From the NCBI GenBank assembly GCA_002310115.1, contig DBYI01000102.1, positions 4,859 to 68,858 on the forward strand: 64,000 nt of DNA. Direction: 5' to 3'. Origin of the DNA: Ruminococcus flavefaciens. GTDB taxonomy: Bacteria > Bacillota > Clostridia > Oscillospirales > Ruminococcaceae. Positions 9,335 through 18,243 of this stretch are shown here, in pieces (the first letter of the stretch is position 1; every line of letters starts with the position of its first letter). Made by a program: the position numbers and the translations under genes. The notes below the pieces were generated by a model. That model saw only the letters and a list, made by a program, of their open reading frames with translations, had not been told where the DNA came from and searched no databases.

Positions 9335-9657
9335 CAGGAATACAAAAAAGCCCCGTCCTGAAACTACAGGACGGGGCATAATACCCGTGGTGCCACCTGA
9401 ATTACCGCAAAAGCGATCACTTTTGAGCCGCTGTAACGTGCGGAATACGTCGCCCCTACTAAAAAGAACTTTTAATAAACCAGTTTAAATACATCGTCTC
9501 TAAATACAATGTCTTTAGACCAGTAAACAAGCCTGAATCCTTTCGGTTTGCTGCTCGGGAGTGTTATTCACACAGATTCTGATATGCGGCTCACACCATA
9601 CCCGCACTCGCTGAGAACGAATTTCTATGCTACTTCTCTCTGTCTTCGCATTTAATT
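9335..9657 (-). promoter_or_regulatory. T-box riboswitch, asparagine-specific, controlling asnS-asnA
   Basis: Read on the minus strand, the leader has an AGAGAGAAGTAGC stem I base with AGTA motif and a specifier loop GAAT-AAC-A whose codon AAC (positions 9565-9563) is asparagine. An antiterminator T-box CAGGTGGCACCACGGG follows. The TGGC bulge (9395-9392) implies a G discriminator base, which fits tRNA-Asn. The terminator follows directly. Uncharged tRNA-Asn would therefore raise expression of both the synthetase and, by read-through, asparagine synthesis. Confidence 0.93.
9344..9377 (-). terminator. T-box attenuator terminator ahead of asnS
   Basis: On the minus strand an 11-bp perfect stem GCCCCGTCCTG/CAGGACGGGGC is followed by TTTTTT. 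It ends about 50 bases before the asnS start and is the termination arm of the Asn T-box. Confidence 0.9.
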
Positions 9658-9663
9658 GTATGT

Positions 9664-9692
9664 ATTATATCACTTATATGACATTTTGTCAA
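9664..9692 (-). promoter_or_regulatory. Sigma-A promoter of asnS-asnA
   Basis: On the minus strand TTGACA (9692-9687) and TATAAT (9669-9664) are perfect consensus boxes with a 17-base spacer. The transcript would begin near 9657, at the T-box. Confidence 0.88.
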
Positions 9693-9900
9693 TAGTATAA
9701 TTTGCATAAATCTTATTTTTCACATACTTTTTTTCACAATTCTGTCAGATTATATGCCATATCTTCCACATTTGAAGACTTCCTTACACAAAGCTTTCCT
9801 CATGATTTCACATCGCCTTTCTTTAAATTACAAAAATATGGTGTATATTATAACCATAGGAACAAAATACACTCATCAGATAAGAAAGGGTGCATAATTT

Positions 9901-11373
9901 ATGAATATCACGTTAAAGAAAACTGCGGCAAGTCTAGCAGTACTAATAATGGCTCTCAGCGCTTTTACAAGTTGTTCGGATAACAGCGTAAGTCAAGAAT
10001 ACCCAATAAAGGCTGTAAGTTCGGCGGACACTGCCGTAGAAGCTGACAAGACAGAAAAAACTACCAAGTCGAAAATAACAGCTTCAAAGAGCAGCTCTGC
10101 AACTGTAATAAATACTGCAAATCTATTCTCGGATCGCGATCTTTTACAGACTTATAATACATCAGATGCAGAAGAAATTACTGTTTCCGACGGCAAAACT
10201 ATTGATATAACCGACGAAGGAGTTTATATAATCAGCGGCAATGCTAAAAACTGCACTATAAAAGTAAACGCAGACAAAAGTGCAAAAATACAGTTGGTTA
10301 TAGACGGAGCTGAAATAGAAAATGATAACTTTCCAACGATTTATGTTGTTTCCTGTGACAAGGTCTTTATCACCACAACAGAAAAGGGAGGTTCACTTGC
10401 GGTAAATAGTGAGTTCTCTTCTGACAACGATACCAATACTGATGCTGTTATTTTTGCCAAGAGCGACCTTGTTCTCAATGGAACAGATACTCTTACAATT
10501 TATTCCGCCTATGGAAACGGAATTTCCACTAAGGACGACTTAAAAATAACAGGCGGTACATATAAAATGACCACGGCTAAAGACGCCTTTGAGGCAAACG
10601 ACTCAATTTCAATATATAACGGAAACTTCTCTATCAAGACCAACAAGGACGGTTTTCACAGTGAAAACAGCGAGGACGATACCCTCGGACAAGTATATAT
10701 TTCGAACGGTAGTTTTGAAATAAACGCTAAAAGCGATGGTATACAAGGAACTACATACGTTCAAATAGACGGAGGAACATTTGATATAACAGCACAGGAG
10801 GGAATTGAAGCCACATATGTACAGATAAACGACGGAAATATCACTATTGATGCCTCCGATGATGGTATTAATGCTTCACGTAAGAGTTCTGCCTGCGATA
10901 TTGTTATAGAATTCAACGGTGGTGAAACTACTATAACTATGGGTCAAGGCGATACCGACGGAGTCGACTCAAACGGAATGATAATCGTAAATGGCGGTAC
11001 CATCAACGTTACTGCACAGTTGTCATCTTTCGACTACGACAGCTCTGCCGAGTTTAACGGTGGTACTATAATAATAAACGGAGAAGAGGTTGATGAGATA
11101 CCACAGTCTATGATGGGCGGTCCCGGTGGCCACGGCAACTTTGGTGGTGGCAGACCTGACGGTAACTTTACACCTCCCGAGGGCTTTTCTGACAGTGATT
11201 TTACGCCTCCAGATGGCTTCCCCGATAGTTTTGGCACTAAATCAGACATAAATGAAAAGTTCGGTAAAAGCGAAGATTTCAACGGCAAGCGTGGCAGCTT
11301 CAATGGAGGACAATTTGATGGCTTTGGCGAAAAAAATAAGACCGAAACAGGCGGATATATTGAAAGAACTTGA
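9901..11373 (+). CDS. Surface lipoprotein with Cthe_2159-type carbohydrate-binding beta-helix
   Basis: A predicted lipoprotein with N-terminal signal and an FTSC lipobox (Cys25), then a short Ser/Thr/Lys-rich spacer. About 300 residues follow of repeating beta-strand units of the kind GGTF-x-I-x-A-x-x-x-G-I-x-A (visible at about 165-380). This matches the Cthe_2159 family, right-handed beta-helix proteins described as binding cellulose and pectin-like acidic polysaccharide. The tail (about 395-490) is low-complexity, rich in Gly, Phe, Asp and Pro, with repeated FTPP-GF motifs. An AAAGGGTG ribosome binding site lies 8 bases before the ATG. Monocistronic, with its own terminator. Likely a wall-displayed polysaccharide binder; substrate not shown by the sequence. 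Confidence 0.82.
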   Translation: MNITLKKTAASLAVLIMALSAFTSCSDNSVSQEYPIKAVSSADTAVEADKTEKTTKSKITASKSSSATVINTANLFSDRDLLQTYNTSDAEEITVSDGKTIDITDEGVYIISGNAKNCTIKVNADKSAKIQLVIDGAEIENDNFPTIYVVSCDKVFITTTEKGGSLAVNSEFSSDNDTNTDAVIFAKSDLVLNGTDTLTIYSAYGNGISTKDDLKITGGTYKMTTAKDAFEANDSISIYNGNFSIKTNKDGFHSENSEDDTLGQVYISNGSFEINAKSDGIQGTTYVQIDGGTFDITAQEGIEATYVQINDGNITIDASDDGINASRKSSACDIVIEFNGGETTITMGQGDTDGVDSNGMIIVNGGTINVTAQLSSFDYDSSAEFNGGTIIINGEEVDEIPQSMMGGPGGHGNFGGGRPDGNFTPPEGFSDSDFTPPDGFPDSFGTKSDINEKFGKSEDFNGKRGSFNGGQFDGFGEKNKTETGGYIERT

Positions 11374-11409
11374 TGTTTTTCATCCTTCCCATTAATAATA
11401 TACAAGCAA

Positions 11410-11439
11410 GAGCGTGATATTGTTTCACGCTCTTTTGCT
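11410..11439 (+). terminator. Terminator of the Cthe_2159-like gene
   Basis: The 9-bp stem AGAGCGTGA/TTCACGCTCT, with a TATTGT loop, is followed by TTTTGCTC. Confidence 0.82.
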
Positions 11440-11475
11440 CTATTCACTTATAATAGATTAAAAAAATCTATTTTC

Positions 11476-11548
11476 CGCCCAGTCGAGTCTTCAAGTTGAC
11501 TTTACGAGAGGAAGCCCCCGCCTCTTCTAGACGGTGGGAGGATGTCAC
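11476..11548 (+). mobile_element. IS200/IS605-type right-end remnant (tnpB tail and terminal hairpin)
   Basis: The last 73 bases look like the 3' end of a tnpB-carrying element: a short in-frame tail RPVESSS-stop at 11476-11499, then GAGAGGAAGCCCCCGCC with an imperfect hairpin, CCCGCC-TCT / AGA-c-GGTGGG, and the ending AGGATGTCAC. Serine-rich tails, a GC hairpin and an ATGTCAC-like end are usual for this class of element in clostridia. No transposase ORF precedes it; the upstream gene's terminator lies only 40 bases away. It is therefore a decayed scar. The 3' part of such elements also encodes the guide (omega) RNA of TnpB, so a relic of that RNA may be included. Identification is by recall of typical ends. 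Confidence 0.5.
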
Positions 11549-11654
11549 ACACAATCATCTCACGAAATAGTATGTGAACCTCTCTCCTGATATAACAACA
11601 TCAAAGCTTACTGACACACCTAAAAGGGACGGCAAAAATGCCGTCCCTGCTGCA

Positions 11655-13439
11655 TTATATGAAAAGTGTACTGAAACCGTGTTCGCGCGCATAACGCTCG
11701 GCCTTTTTGCGGTTTATCTGCTTAAGTATCCTTATAGTCGCCTTGTGACCCTTTCTTATAAGATCTAGAGGAATGTTTTCATCGTCAAATTCGCTGATAT
11801 TGATATTGCAAAGGCTCTCGCAGCCACAAAATGCATCCTCTTTGATATCCTTTGTATACATGCTTATTTTTAGATCCATAAGATTCTGGCAGCCGTAAAA
11901 CGCCCAATTGCTTATGGTCTTTACTGTATCTGGAATAGTTACCTGCTCAAGAGACCTGCACCATGAAAAAGCGCTTTCTCCGATAGATACTACCGAATCA
12001 GAAATAATCACCTTTTTAAGACTGTAGCATTCAGAAAATGCTGCATTTCCTATTGATTCAACAGAACCCGATATAACTATTCTTCTAAGCCGCTTACATG
12101 AGAAGAACATCAAATCACTTATCTTCTGCAAGTACGCAGGAAGAACCACGCTTTCAAGTCCATTGCAGCGTCCAAAAGCCCCCTTGCCTATACGCTTTAT
12201 AGACTCGGGAAAATTCAGCTCTTTAAGATTAAGACACTTTAAAAATGCATTCTCACCGATAGACTCAAGGTTTTTTGAAAAAACTATCTCCTCTAGGTTG
12301 AAACAGTGGCAAAAAGCAAATTTCTCTATCATGCGAACGCTGTCCGACATAATTATACGCTTTACAGTCTCATTTCCACGAAATGCATACTTTCCGATAA
12401 CGCTGACCTTTTCGGGAATGGTAATAGATTCGGTAGTTCCAACATACTTAACGAGAGTTCCATTTTTATCGATAGCCATGTTGTTGACATCATCTATCTC
12501 AATGTTTTCGTCATGTATAAGGTCACCGTATTTCTCATAATCGCTCTTATTTTCATCTTTTTGCGGCTTCTCAGACTTATTTTCAGCTTTTTTAGAAACT
12601 TCAGGCTGCTTTTCTTCCGCATTTATTTCATTTTTATCAGATTCGGACTCTTGTTCTTCTGCCTTTTCATCTTTCTTAAGAGCTTCAGGCTTATTATCTT
12701 CTGCCTTTTCGTCCTTTTTAGGAGCCTCAAGCTTAATTTCTTCTGCCTTTTTAGGAGTCTCAGGCTTCTTTTCTTCTGCCTTTTCGTCCTTTTTAGGAGC
12801 TTCAGGTTTCTTTTCCACTGCCTTTTCGTCCTTTTTAGGAGCTTCAGGCTTCTTTTCTTCTGTCTTTTCGTCCTTTTTAGAAGCTTCAGGCTTCTTTTCC
12901 TCTGCCTTTATATCCTTTTTAGAAACTTCAGGCTTCTTTTCTTCTGTCTTTTCGTCCTTTTTAGAAGCTTCAGGCTTCTTTTCCTCTGCCTTTTCGTCCT
13001 TTTTAGGAGCTTCAGGCTTCTTTTCCTCTGCCTTCATATCCTTTTTAGGAACTTCAGGCTTCTTTTCCTCTGCCTTTTCGTCCTTTTTAGGAACTTCAGG
13101 CTTCTTTTCCTCTGCCTTTTCGTCCTTTTTAGGAGCTTCAGGTTTCTTTTCTTCTGCTTTCCCGTCTATTTTCGAGAGTCCAGGCATTATTATCTCTGAC
13201 TTCTCCTCTTTTTCAACAGAAGCTGACTTCTGCTCAGACTTTACCTTGGACTGAGTTTCAGCAGACCTTTCCTCAATATCTAAATTATGATGAGCTCTTA
13301 CAGCCCTCACCTTTACGATCTTTGCTTTTTTGGGAGCTATACCACTCTCTGCTACTCTGATCTCGCCTGAGCAGTAGGGACAGGTCTCGTATTTATCAGC
13401 ATCGTAAAGATGCTTTTCGGGACATCTTGTCATTTTCAT
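11655..13439 (-). CDS. Zinc-ribbon protein with Lys/Glu/Pro repeats and BspA-type leucine-rich repeats
   Basis: A 594-residue protein with three parts. Residues 1-25 form a small zinc ribbon with Cys6, His10, Cys20 and Cys23 (CPEKHLYDADKYETCPYC), a motif seen at the N-terminus of Firmicute FHA-domain and other cytoplasmic proteins. Residues 98-290 consist of about 13 copies of a 14-residue unit of the form KKPEAPKKDEKAEE. Residues from about 320 to 590 are BspA-like LRR_5 repeats (IPDTVKTISNWAFYGCQNL and similar, about ten units). There is no signal peptide or membrane segment, so unlike most BspA-type proteins it should stay in the cytoplasm. A GGAG ribosome binding site lies 10 bases before the ATG. 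Role unknown; a scaffold or protein-binding function is inference. Confidence 0.85.
   Translation of the reverse strand: MKMTRCPEKHLYDADKYETCPYCSGEIRVAESGIAPKKAKIVKVRAVRAHHNLDIEERSAETQSKVKSEQKSASVEKEEKSEIIMPGLSKIDGKAEEKKPEAPKKDEKAEEKKPEVPKKDEKAEEKKPEVPKKDMKAEEKKPEAPKKDEKAEEKKPEASKKDEKTEEKKPEVSKKDIKAEEKKPEASKKDEKTEEKKPEAPKKDEKAVEKKPEAPKKDEKAEEKKPETPKKAEEIKLEAPKKDEKAEDNKPEALKKDEKAEEQESESDKNEINAEEKQPEVSKKAENKSEKPQKDENKSDYEKYGDLIHDENIEIDDVNNMAIDKNGTLVKYVGTTESITIPEKVSVIGKYAFRGNETVKRIIMSDSVRMIEKFAFCHCFNLEEIVFSKNLESIGENAFLKCLNLKELNFPESIKRIGKGAFGRCNGLESVVLPAYLQKISDLMFFSCKRLRRIVISGSVESIGNAAFSECYSLKKVIISDSVVSIGESAFSWCRSLEQVTIPDTVKTISNWAFYGCQNLMDLKISMYTKDIKEDAFCGCESLCNINISEFDDENIPLDLIRKGHKATIRILKQINRKKAERYAREHGFSTLFI
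12570..13148 (-). repeat. 42-bp tandem repeat array encoding KKPE-KKDEKAEE units
   Basis: About 13 head-to-tail copies of a 42-bp unit lie inside the leucine-rich-repeat gene. Each encodes 14 residues alternating basic and acidic with a Pro; one copy is shortened and the last three are diverged. Single-residue variants (EAP, EVP, EAS, EVS) show partial homogenisation. Copy number is likely to vary between strains. Confidence 0.9.
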
Positions 13440-13507
13440 TCTGTTATCACTCCATGTATCATTTTCTGCATTTCAAATTTTTACCAAAAAATGAATTCAA
13501 CAATATA

Positions 13508-13536
13508 ATTATATCATTTCATCGATAAAAAATCAA
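13508..13536 (-). promoter_or_regulatory. Sigma-A promoter of the leucine-rich-repeat gene
   Basis: On the minus strand TTGATT (13536-13531) and TATAAT (13513-13508) are separated by 17 bases, about 70 bases before the start codon. Confidence 0.7.
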
Positions 13537-13695
13537 CAAACACAGCTGTTTATGCTGAATTTTTGTAAAAAATAACAGAACATGTCTTTTCCACAGTCTA
13601 AAAACAGGGCTTAAATACTCATTTTATGTATCCTCATTGTTCATTATGCACAAATAGCAACTTCCATATAAGCATCACATATACGCTGTTAATCT

Positions 13696-16600
13696 TTACA
13701 CGATTATCTCTGCGTGACTACCTCCGTTTTTTTCTTTGGTCACCACTATTTGCTTATCAATACGCTGTTTCAGCGCCTGAACATGTGAGATTATCCCAAC
13801 AAGACGATGCCCGTCGGAAAGTCCTGCAAGAGCGCGCATTGCCTGTTCAATTGAATTATCGTCAAGCGAGCCAAAGCCCTCATCAACAAACATGGTATCA
13901 AGCTGTATTCCGCCTGCCGAGCACTGTATCTCATCAGAAAGGCCAAGTGCAAGGGAAAGAGAAGCTTTGAAAGACTCACCGCCTGAAAGCGTCTTGACAC
14001 TTCTCACAGAACCATTGTAATGGTCAATAACATCAAGATCAAGTCCTACCTGTGCCCGCTTATCGTCATACTCTGTCCGCCGTGTAAGTGAGTATTGCCC
14101 GTCCGACATCACTATCAAACGCTGATTAGCACGCTGTATTATCCTGTCAAAATAGGCAGTCTGAATGTATGTCTCGAGCATGAACTTACTTTGCTCCGAA
14201 AGCTTTCCATTAGCGGTATCTGACAAATTTTTCACCCATGAATAACGTGATTCCAGTTCTGACAGATCTGAGGAGTCATTCAAAATATTCTCAAGTGCGG
14301 TACTGTTTACAGCGACTCTTGTGTGAAGGTGTCTCAGCTTCGCCGTAAGTTGCGTCTTTTCAGCAGTAAGCCGTGATCTTTCCGCAAGCTCTTTTTCACC
14401 ATCTATATCCGATAGATCATCGATATGTAACCTGAGCTGATCAATTTTGCCCGATAGAGCTGAGCATTCCTTTTCACTCTCATTTACAGCTTTTTCTGCA
14501 GCTTCATATGCGTTTCTTATCTCGGTGCACCGCTTTTTCAACGACAAAACGTAAATCTTTGCATTTTCATCGCTCTCAAACCTAAGTCCGCTGCGCAGTT
14601 CCATAAACCTGTCCGTCATTTCTGAAAGCCTGCTTTCAGAAGCCGCTTTCCGTACTGTGATATTTGTTAGATTCTCATTGTACTCGGTTATCTCGTTTTC
14701 CAACTCAGGTATTATCTTTTCAAGGTCTTTCTTGCGAGATGACCTCTCATTTTCAGCCGCAAGCTGAGCCTCAACACCTGCCATTCGAGCTTTAATCGCA
14801 ACGCGCTCCGAAACAATCTTTTCACGTGCGTTCTCCATTAGGCAATCACCCAAAGCCGCCTCAACACCCTTTTCTGCGTCTGCTCGTAACTGCTTCAGCA
14901 CGCCCTCTGCGTTGTCACATTTGCTGCGTAAATCCGCCAATGTCTTGTTGGAGTCTGAAACCGCCGTCATCGTACCAACTTCCTGCTTTTCAAGAGACTC
15001 TATTTTACGGTCAAGCCTGTTCTTTTCAGCTATAAGCTTTTCTGCTTCAGTGAGCTTCTTTGACAGCACATTCAGCTCCACAGTACAGCTTTCTAGAGCT
15101 TTTTCACAGAGCTCCGAGCCCTTGTCCATACAACATTCCAACAACTCTTCAAGCCTTATCGTAAGAGTCTTTTCAAGCTCATCCGCTTTGGCTTTCATAG
15201 TTGAAGCTTCTGTACTTTTCTTTTCAGCTACATTACGTGCCTTTTCAAGTTTCGCTTTCATCCCCTCCAGCTCACTTTCCGTTGGTGCTCCCACCTGCTT
15301 TTTCGCCGGAGACGGATGCTGGATAGCTCCACACACTGGGCATGGCTCTCCATCTTTCAGCGATTCTGCAAGTACACCAGCCCTGTCATCAAGAAAGGCT
15401 CTGTAACTTCTCTCATATTCTTCAGAAAGCATAGATACACTCTCAGCGGTCTCGCGGTATAGATCTGCCGCTTCTTCATGCTCGCTGCAACGCTTTTCCC
15501 ACTCTATGATGTCTGCCGAAAGCTTCTTCAGCTCAGCATAACGTTTACTCGTGCTTTCCTGACTGTGTAGCAATTTTTCCTTTTCAGCATCGGCTCCCTC
15601 TATTTCGCTCCGCCTTTTTTTCAGCGCGTAGACTTCTCCTGTTAGGGCTTCGCATTTTTTCACAAGATTGTCGTGTTCTGCTTGATATTCCTTGTATTCA
15701 GCAGCCTTTTCTCTCAACGCACGAGATTCTCCCTCGTAATCGCCTATAAGCTTAGAAAGGGTGTAGAGCTCGGAAGCTCTGCGAACAAGTTCCTCACGCT
15801 CAGTTGTCAGTTTTGCGGTACTCTCCACTGTTACTTCAAGATCTGCGTACTCTTTTTTCAACTCCGCATGTCTTTTTTCGCATTTTTCCTTTTCTTTTAT
15901 ATTTTTTTCAAAGAGCTCGTTCAGAGTTGAAAGTTCCTTTCTCACTCCTGATATCTGACTTTGCTGCTCCGAAGCTTTCGCGTACAGAGGCATTTCTGCT
16001 TCAAGAGCAGCGATATCTTCTCTAAGGGTTTCAAGTTCGTTCTGACGGCCTTTTTCCTTTTCAAGCCGCTCCGAAAGGAGTTTGCCACGCTGACTTATAT
16101 CATCAAGCTGTCGAGCAGTCCGCTCCTTTTCAACAAGCATTTTATTCTTTTCCTCTGCCTTTGAGATACGTCCATTAACCTCGCCCAGCTTTTGATCAGT
16201 TATCTCACTTTCACGAGTGAATACCTCCACCTGTGCCTTATCACGTGTAATGAGCTTTGTAACGGCCTCCTTTATAAACTCAACAGGTGGAATCTCCTCC
16301 TTGAGCTTTTCAACTTCTGAGAAGTACTCGTCGTCCTCATCGCATGATATTCCGCTAACATACTGTCTCAGGCCCTCACGACGCTTGTCACACTCACCTT
16401 TTAAAGTAACGCTTTCTTGTCTGAGTGATTCCTGCAGAGTCTGATAGTTGCTTGTTTTAAATATGTGGCGAAGTATCTCACGGCGCTGAGAGGTATCTTC
16501 TGTTATCAGCTTCATGAAGTCGCCCTGTGCTATCATTGCTATCTGCTTGAACTGCTTCTCTGAGAGTCCGATGACATCAGCAACTGCCGCTTCTACGTCC

Positions 16601-16989
16601 CTTTTGCCCGAAACAACCTTTCCATCAGGATAAGTAAATACCGCATTGGCAGGTTGTTGTGCAACTCCGCCGCCACGCTTTGCCTGACGGACATAGGATG
16701 GATTGCGGTTTATCTTGTATCGCTTTCCTGCATAGTCAAACTCCAGTTCAACATAGGTAGGAGTATCTATAGCCGCATATTTTGATCTAAGCATACTGTC
16801 GTCATCGCGGTTGTCGCCGCTGGCACTGCCATAAAGGGCATAAGTTATAGCATCAAAGATAGTAGTTTTTCCTGCCCCCGTATCTCCCGTTATCAGATAA
16901 AGCCCCTTATCGCCGAGAGCCCCGAGATTGAGGGAAGTCACCCCCGAATATGGTCCGAATCCAGATATTTCAAGTCTAATAGGTCTCAT
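13696..16989 (-). CDS. sbcC: Nuclease SbcCD subunit C (SMC-like ATPase)
   Basis: SbcC is the Rad50-type ATPase that, with SbcD, opens hairpin and protein-blocked DNA ends during replication and repair. The Walker A motif GDTGAGKTT lies near residue 33, long coiled coils run from about 180 to 870, and they are interrupted by the zinc-hook CPVCG near residue 500. The C-terminal head carries the ABC signature LSGGESFKASLSLALGLS and Walker B LDTMFVDEGFGSLDD. The start is taken at 16989, whose ATG overlaps the sbcD stop as ATGA, giving 1097 residues; a GGAGAGGC ribosome binding site lies just ahead. Translational coupling to sbcD is expected. Confidence 0.97.
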   Translation of the reverse strand: MRPIRLEISGFGPYSGVTSLNLGALGDKGLYLITGDTGAGKTTIFDAITYALYGSASGDNRDDDSMLRSKYAAIDTPTYVELEFDYAGKRYKINRNPSYVRQAKRGGGVAQQPANAVFTYPDGKVVSGKRDVEAAVADVIGLSEKQFKQIAMIAQGDFMKLITEDTSQRREILRHIFKTSNYQTLQESLRQESVTLKGECDKRREGLRQYVSGISCDEDDEYFSEVEKLKEEIPPVEFIKEAVTKLITRDKAQVEVFTRESEITDQKLGEVNGRISKAEEKNKMLVEKERTARQLDDISQRGKLLSERLEKEKGRQNELETLREDIAALEAEMPLYAKASEQQSQISGVRKELSTLNELFEKNIKEKEKCEKRHAELKKEYADLEVTVESTAKLTTEREELVRRASELYTLSKLIGDYEGESRALREKAAEYKEYQAEHDNLVKKCEALTGEVYALKKRRSEIEGADAEKEKLLHSQESTSKRYAELKKLSADIIEWEKRCSEHEEAADLYRETAESVSMLSEEYERSYRAFLDDRAGVLAESLKDGEPCPVCGAIQHPSPAKKQVGAPTESELEGMKAKLEKARNVAEKKSTEASTMKAKADELEKTLTIRLEELLECCMDKGSELCEKALESCTVELNVLSKKLTEAEKLIAEKNRLDRKIESLEKQEVGTMTAVSDSNKTLADLRSKCDNAEGVLKQLRADAEKGVEAALGDCLMENAREKIVSERVAIKARMAGVEAQLAAENERSSRKKDLEKIIPELENEITEYNENLTNITVRKAASESRLSEMTDRFMELRSGLRFESDENAKIYVLSLKKRCTEIRNAYEAAEKAVNESEKECSALSGKIDQLRLHIDDLSDIDGEKELAERSRLTAEKTQLTAKLRHLHTRVAVNSTALENILNDSSDLSELESRYSWVKNLSDTANGKLSEQSKFMLETYIQTAYFDRIIQRANQRLIVMSDGQYSLTRRTEYDDKRAQVGLDLDVIDHYNGSVRSVKTLSGGESFKASLSLALGLSDEIQCSAGGIQLDTMFVDEGFGSLDDNSIEQAMRALAGLSDGHRLVGIISHVQALKQRIDKQIVVTKEKNGGSHAEIIV

Positions 16990-18122
16990 GCCTCTCCCCT
17001 CCATATCCTCTCAATAAGCAACTGTGCGAGCTGCCGCTGCTGCTCAGACATATCGCCGCCATTACTGAATTTGTAAAACTCCTCAAAAAGCTCTATTGGC
17101 TGTCTGTTTTCAGCTTCCGCTGTTCCCATACTGTCATGGGCACTGCGTGTGCGTCGATTATCGTATTCTATCATCATTATATTCCGGTAAATTGCCCTGA
17201 GCTTTCCCATTGCCTCAGGAACTTCCTCATCATCTGTAAGGATAACGCGAAGATAGTCCTCTTTATTTTCTTTTCTGCTAAACTCAGCTGAACAAATCTC
17301 ATCAAATGTACCACGTATCTCGCGCATATCACGCATAGGTTTGAGTGGTACCGTTCTTATTTCGAGACTCCCCTTTTCACGGAACTCCGCAACTGTCACG
17401 GACTTGATCTGCTTAGCCTCAGAAAATGAGTATTTCAGCGGAGTTCCGCAGTAACGGATACGCTCGCTGCCCACGTTCTGCGGACCATGAATATGGCCAA
17501 GGGCTACATAGTCAAAGCCATCAAAAGCTGAGCTGTCCACATTGTCCGAACCGCCCACAGATATCTCCTCTGAGTCGCTTTTCTGAGCTCCCGTTACGAA
17601 CTGGTGAGTAACAATAATATTCCTCTTGGTAAAATCTATTTCCATTGCATCAATTGCAGCGTTTACCGCATCAGTATAGCTTTCAATTTCAGTTTCCGGG
17701 AAAAATCTACGTACTGACAGTGGTTTAATAAATGGAAGCATATACACACAGAACTCACCATACTCGTCGTTAATAACAGTAGGAACAATACTTCCATTAT
17801 ATACGGGTGACATATGTATACCGCTCTTTTCCATTATATGGCTGCCGAAAGCTATTCGCTCTGCTGAATCATGATTTCCGCTAATAGAGAAAACATTATC
17901 CGTCAAAGACGCAACTCTTGTTAGGAAATCGTCAAAAAGCCTTACAGCTTCCGCAGAAGGTACAGGTTTATCATATATATCACCTGCTATTATAACTATA
18001 TCAGGCTGTTCTTTTGCAATTACTCCGCATATTTCATTCAAGATATACTCCTGATCCTCTATAAGCGAAAACTCATTCAGCCTCTTTCCAAGATGAAGAT
18101 CTGATAAATGTATAAGCTTCAT
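16986..18122 (-). CDS. sbcD: Nuclease SbcCD subunit D (Mre11-type phosphoesterase)
   Basis: SbcD provides the manganese-dependent nuclease activity of the SbcCD complex. The calcineurin-like phosphoesterase motifs are complete: LSDLHLG near residue 7, IAGDIYDKP near residue 46, SGNHDS near residue 81, THQFV near residue 168 and LGHIHGPQ near residue 206. At 378 residues it is normal length, with a C-terminal capping domain. It is first in the sbcD-sbcC pair, overlapping sbcC by 4 bases. Confidence 0.97.
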   Translation of the reverse strand: MKLIHLSDLHLGKRLNEFSLIEDQEYILNEICGVIAKEQPDIVIIAGDIYDKPVPSAEAVRLFDDFLTRVASLTDNVFSISGNHDSAERIAFGSHIMEKSGIHMSPVYNGSIVPTVINDEYGEFCVYMLPFIKPLSVRRFFPETEIESYTDAVNAAIDAMEIDFTKRNIIVTHQFVTGAQKSDSEEISVGGSDNVDSSAFDGFDYVALGHIHGPQNVGSERIRYCGTPLKYSFSEAKQIKSVTVAEFREKGSLEIRTVPLKPMRDMREIRGTFDEICSAEFSRKENKEDYLRVILTDDEEVPEAMGKLRAIYRNIMMIEYDNRRTRSAHDSMGTAEAENRQPIELFEEFYKFSNGGDMSEQQRQLAQLLIERIWRGEA

Positions 18123-18208
18123 AAAAACTCCCCTCGCCGCATTATATAATTAAATTATAGCCTGTTTGCAGGGTATTGTCAACGAAGATATAACATGGTA
18201 TACTCAAC

Positions 18209-18236
18209 AAATGCACAGTCGCAAGACTGTGCATTT
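18209..18236 (-). terminator. Terminator after the 55-codon gene
   Basis: On the minus strand an 11-bp perfect stem AATGCACAGTC/GACTGTGCATT with a TTGC loop is followed by TGTTG. The tail is weak in T, but the hairpin lies just 8 bases after the small gene's stop and ends the rtcB-GNAT-small-gene series. Confidence 0.65.
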
Positions 18237-18243
18237 GTGACAA

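Noticed and set aside
12306..13199. A 297-codon plus-strand frame full of FCLFVLFRSFRLLF-type repeats
   Set aside because: It is the antisense reading of the 42-bp Lys/Glu repeat array of the leucine-rich-repeat gene; no ribosome binding site, no sense as a membrane protein.
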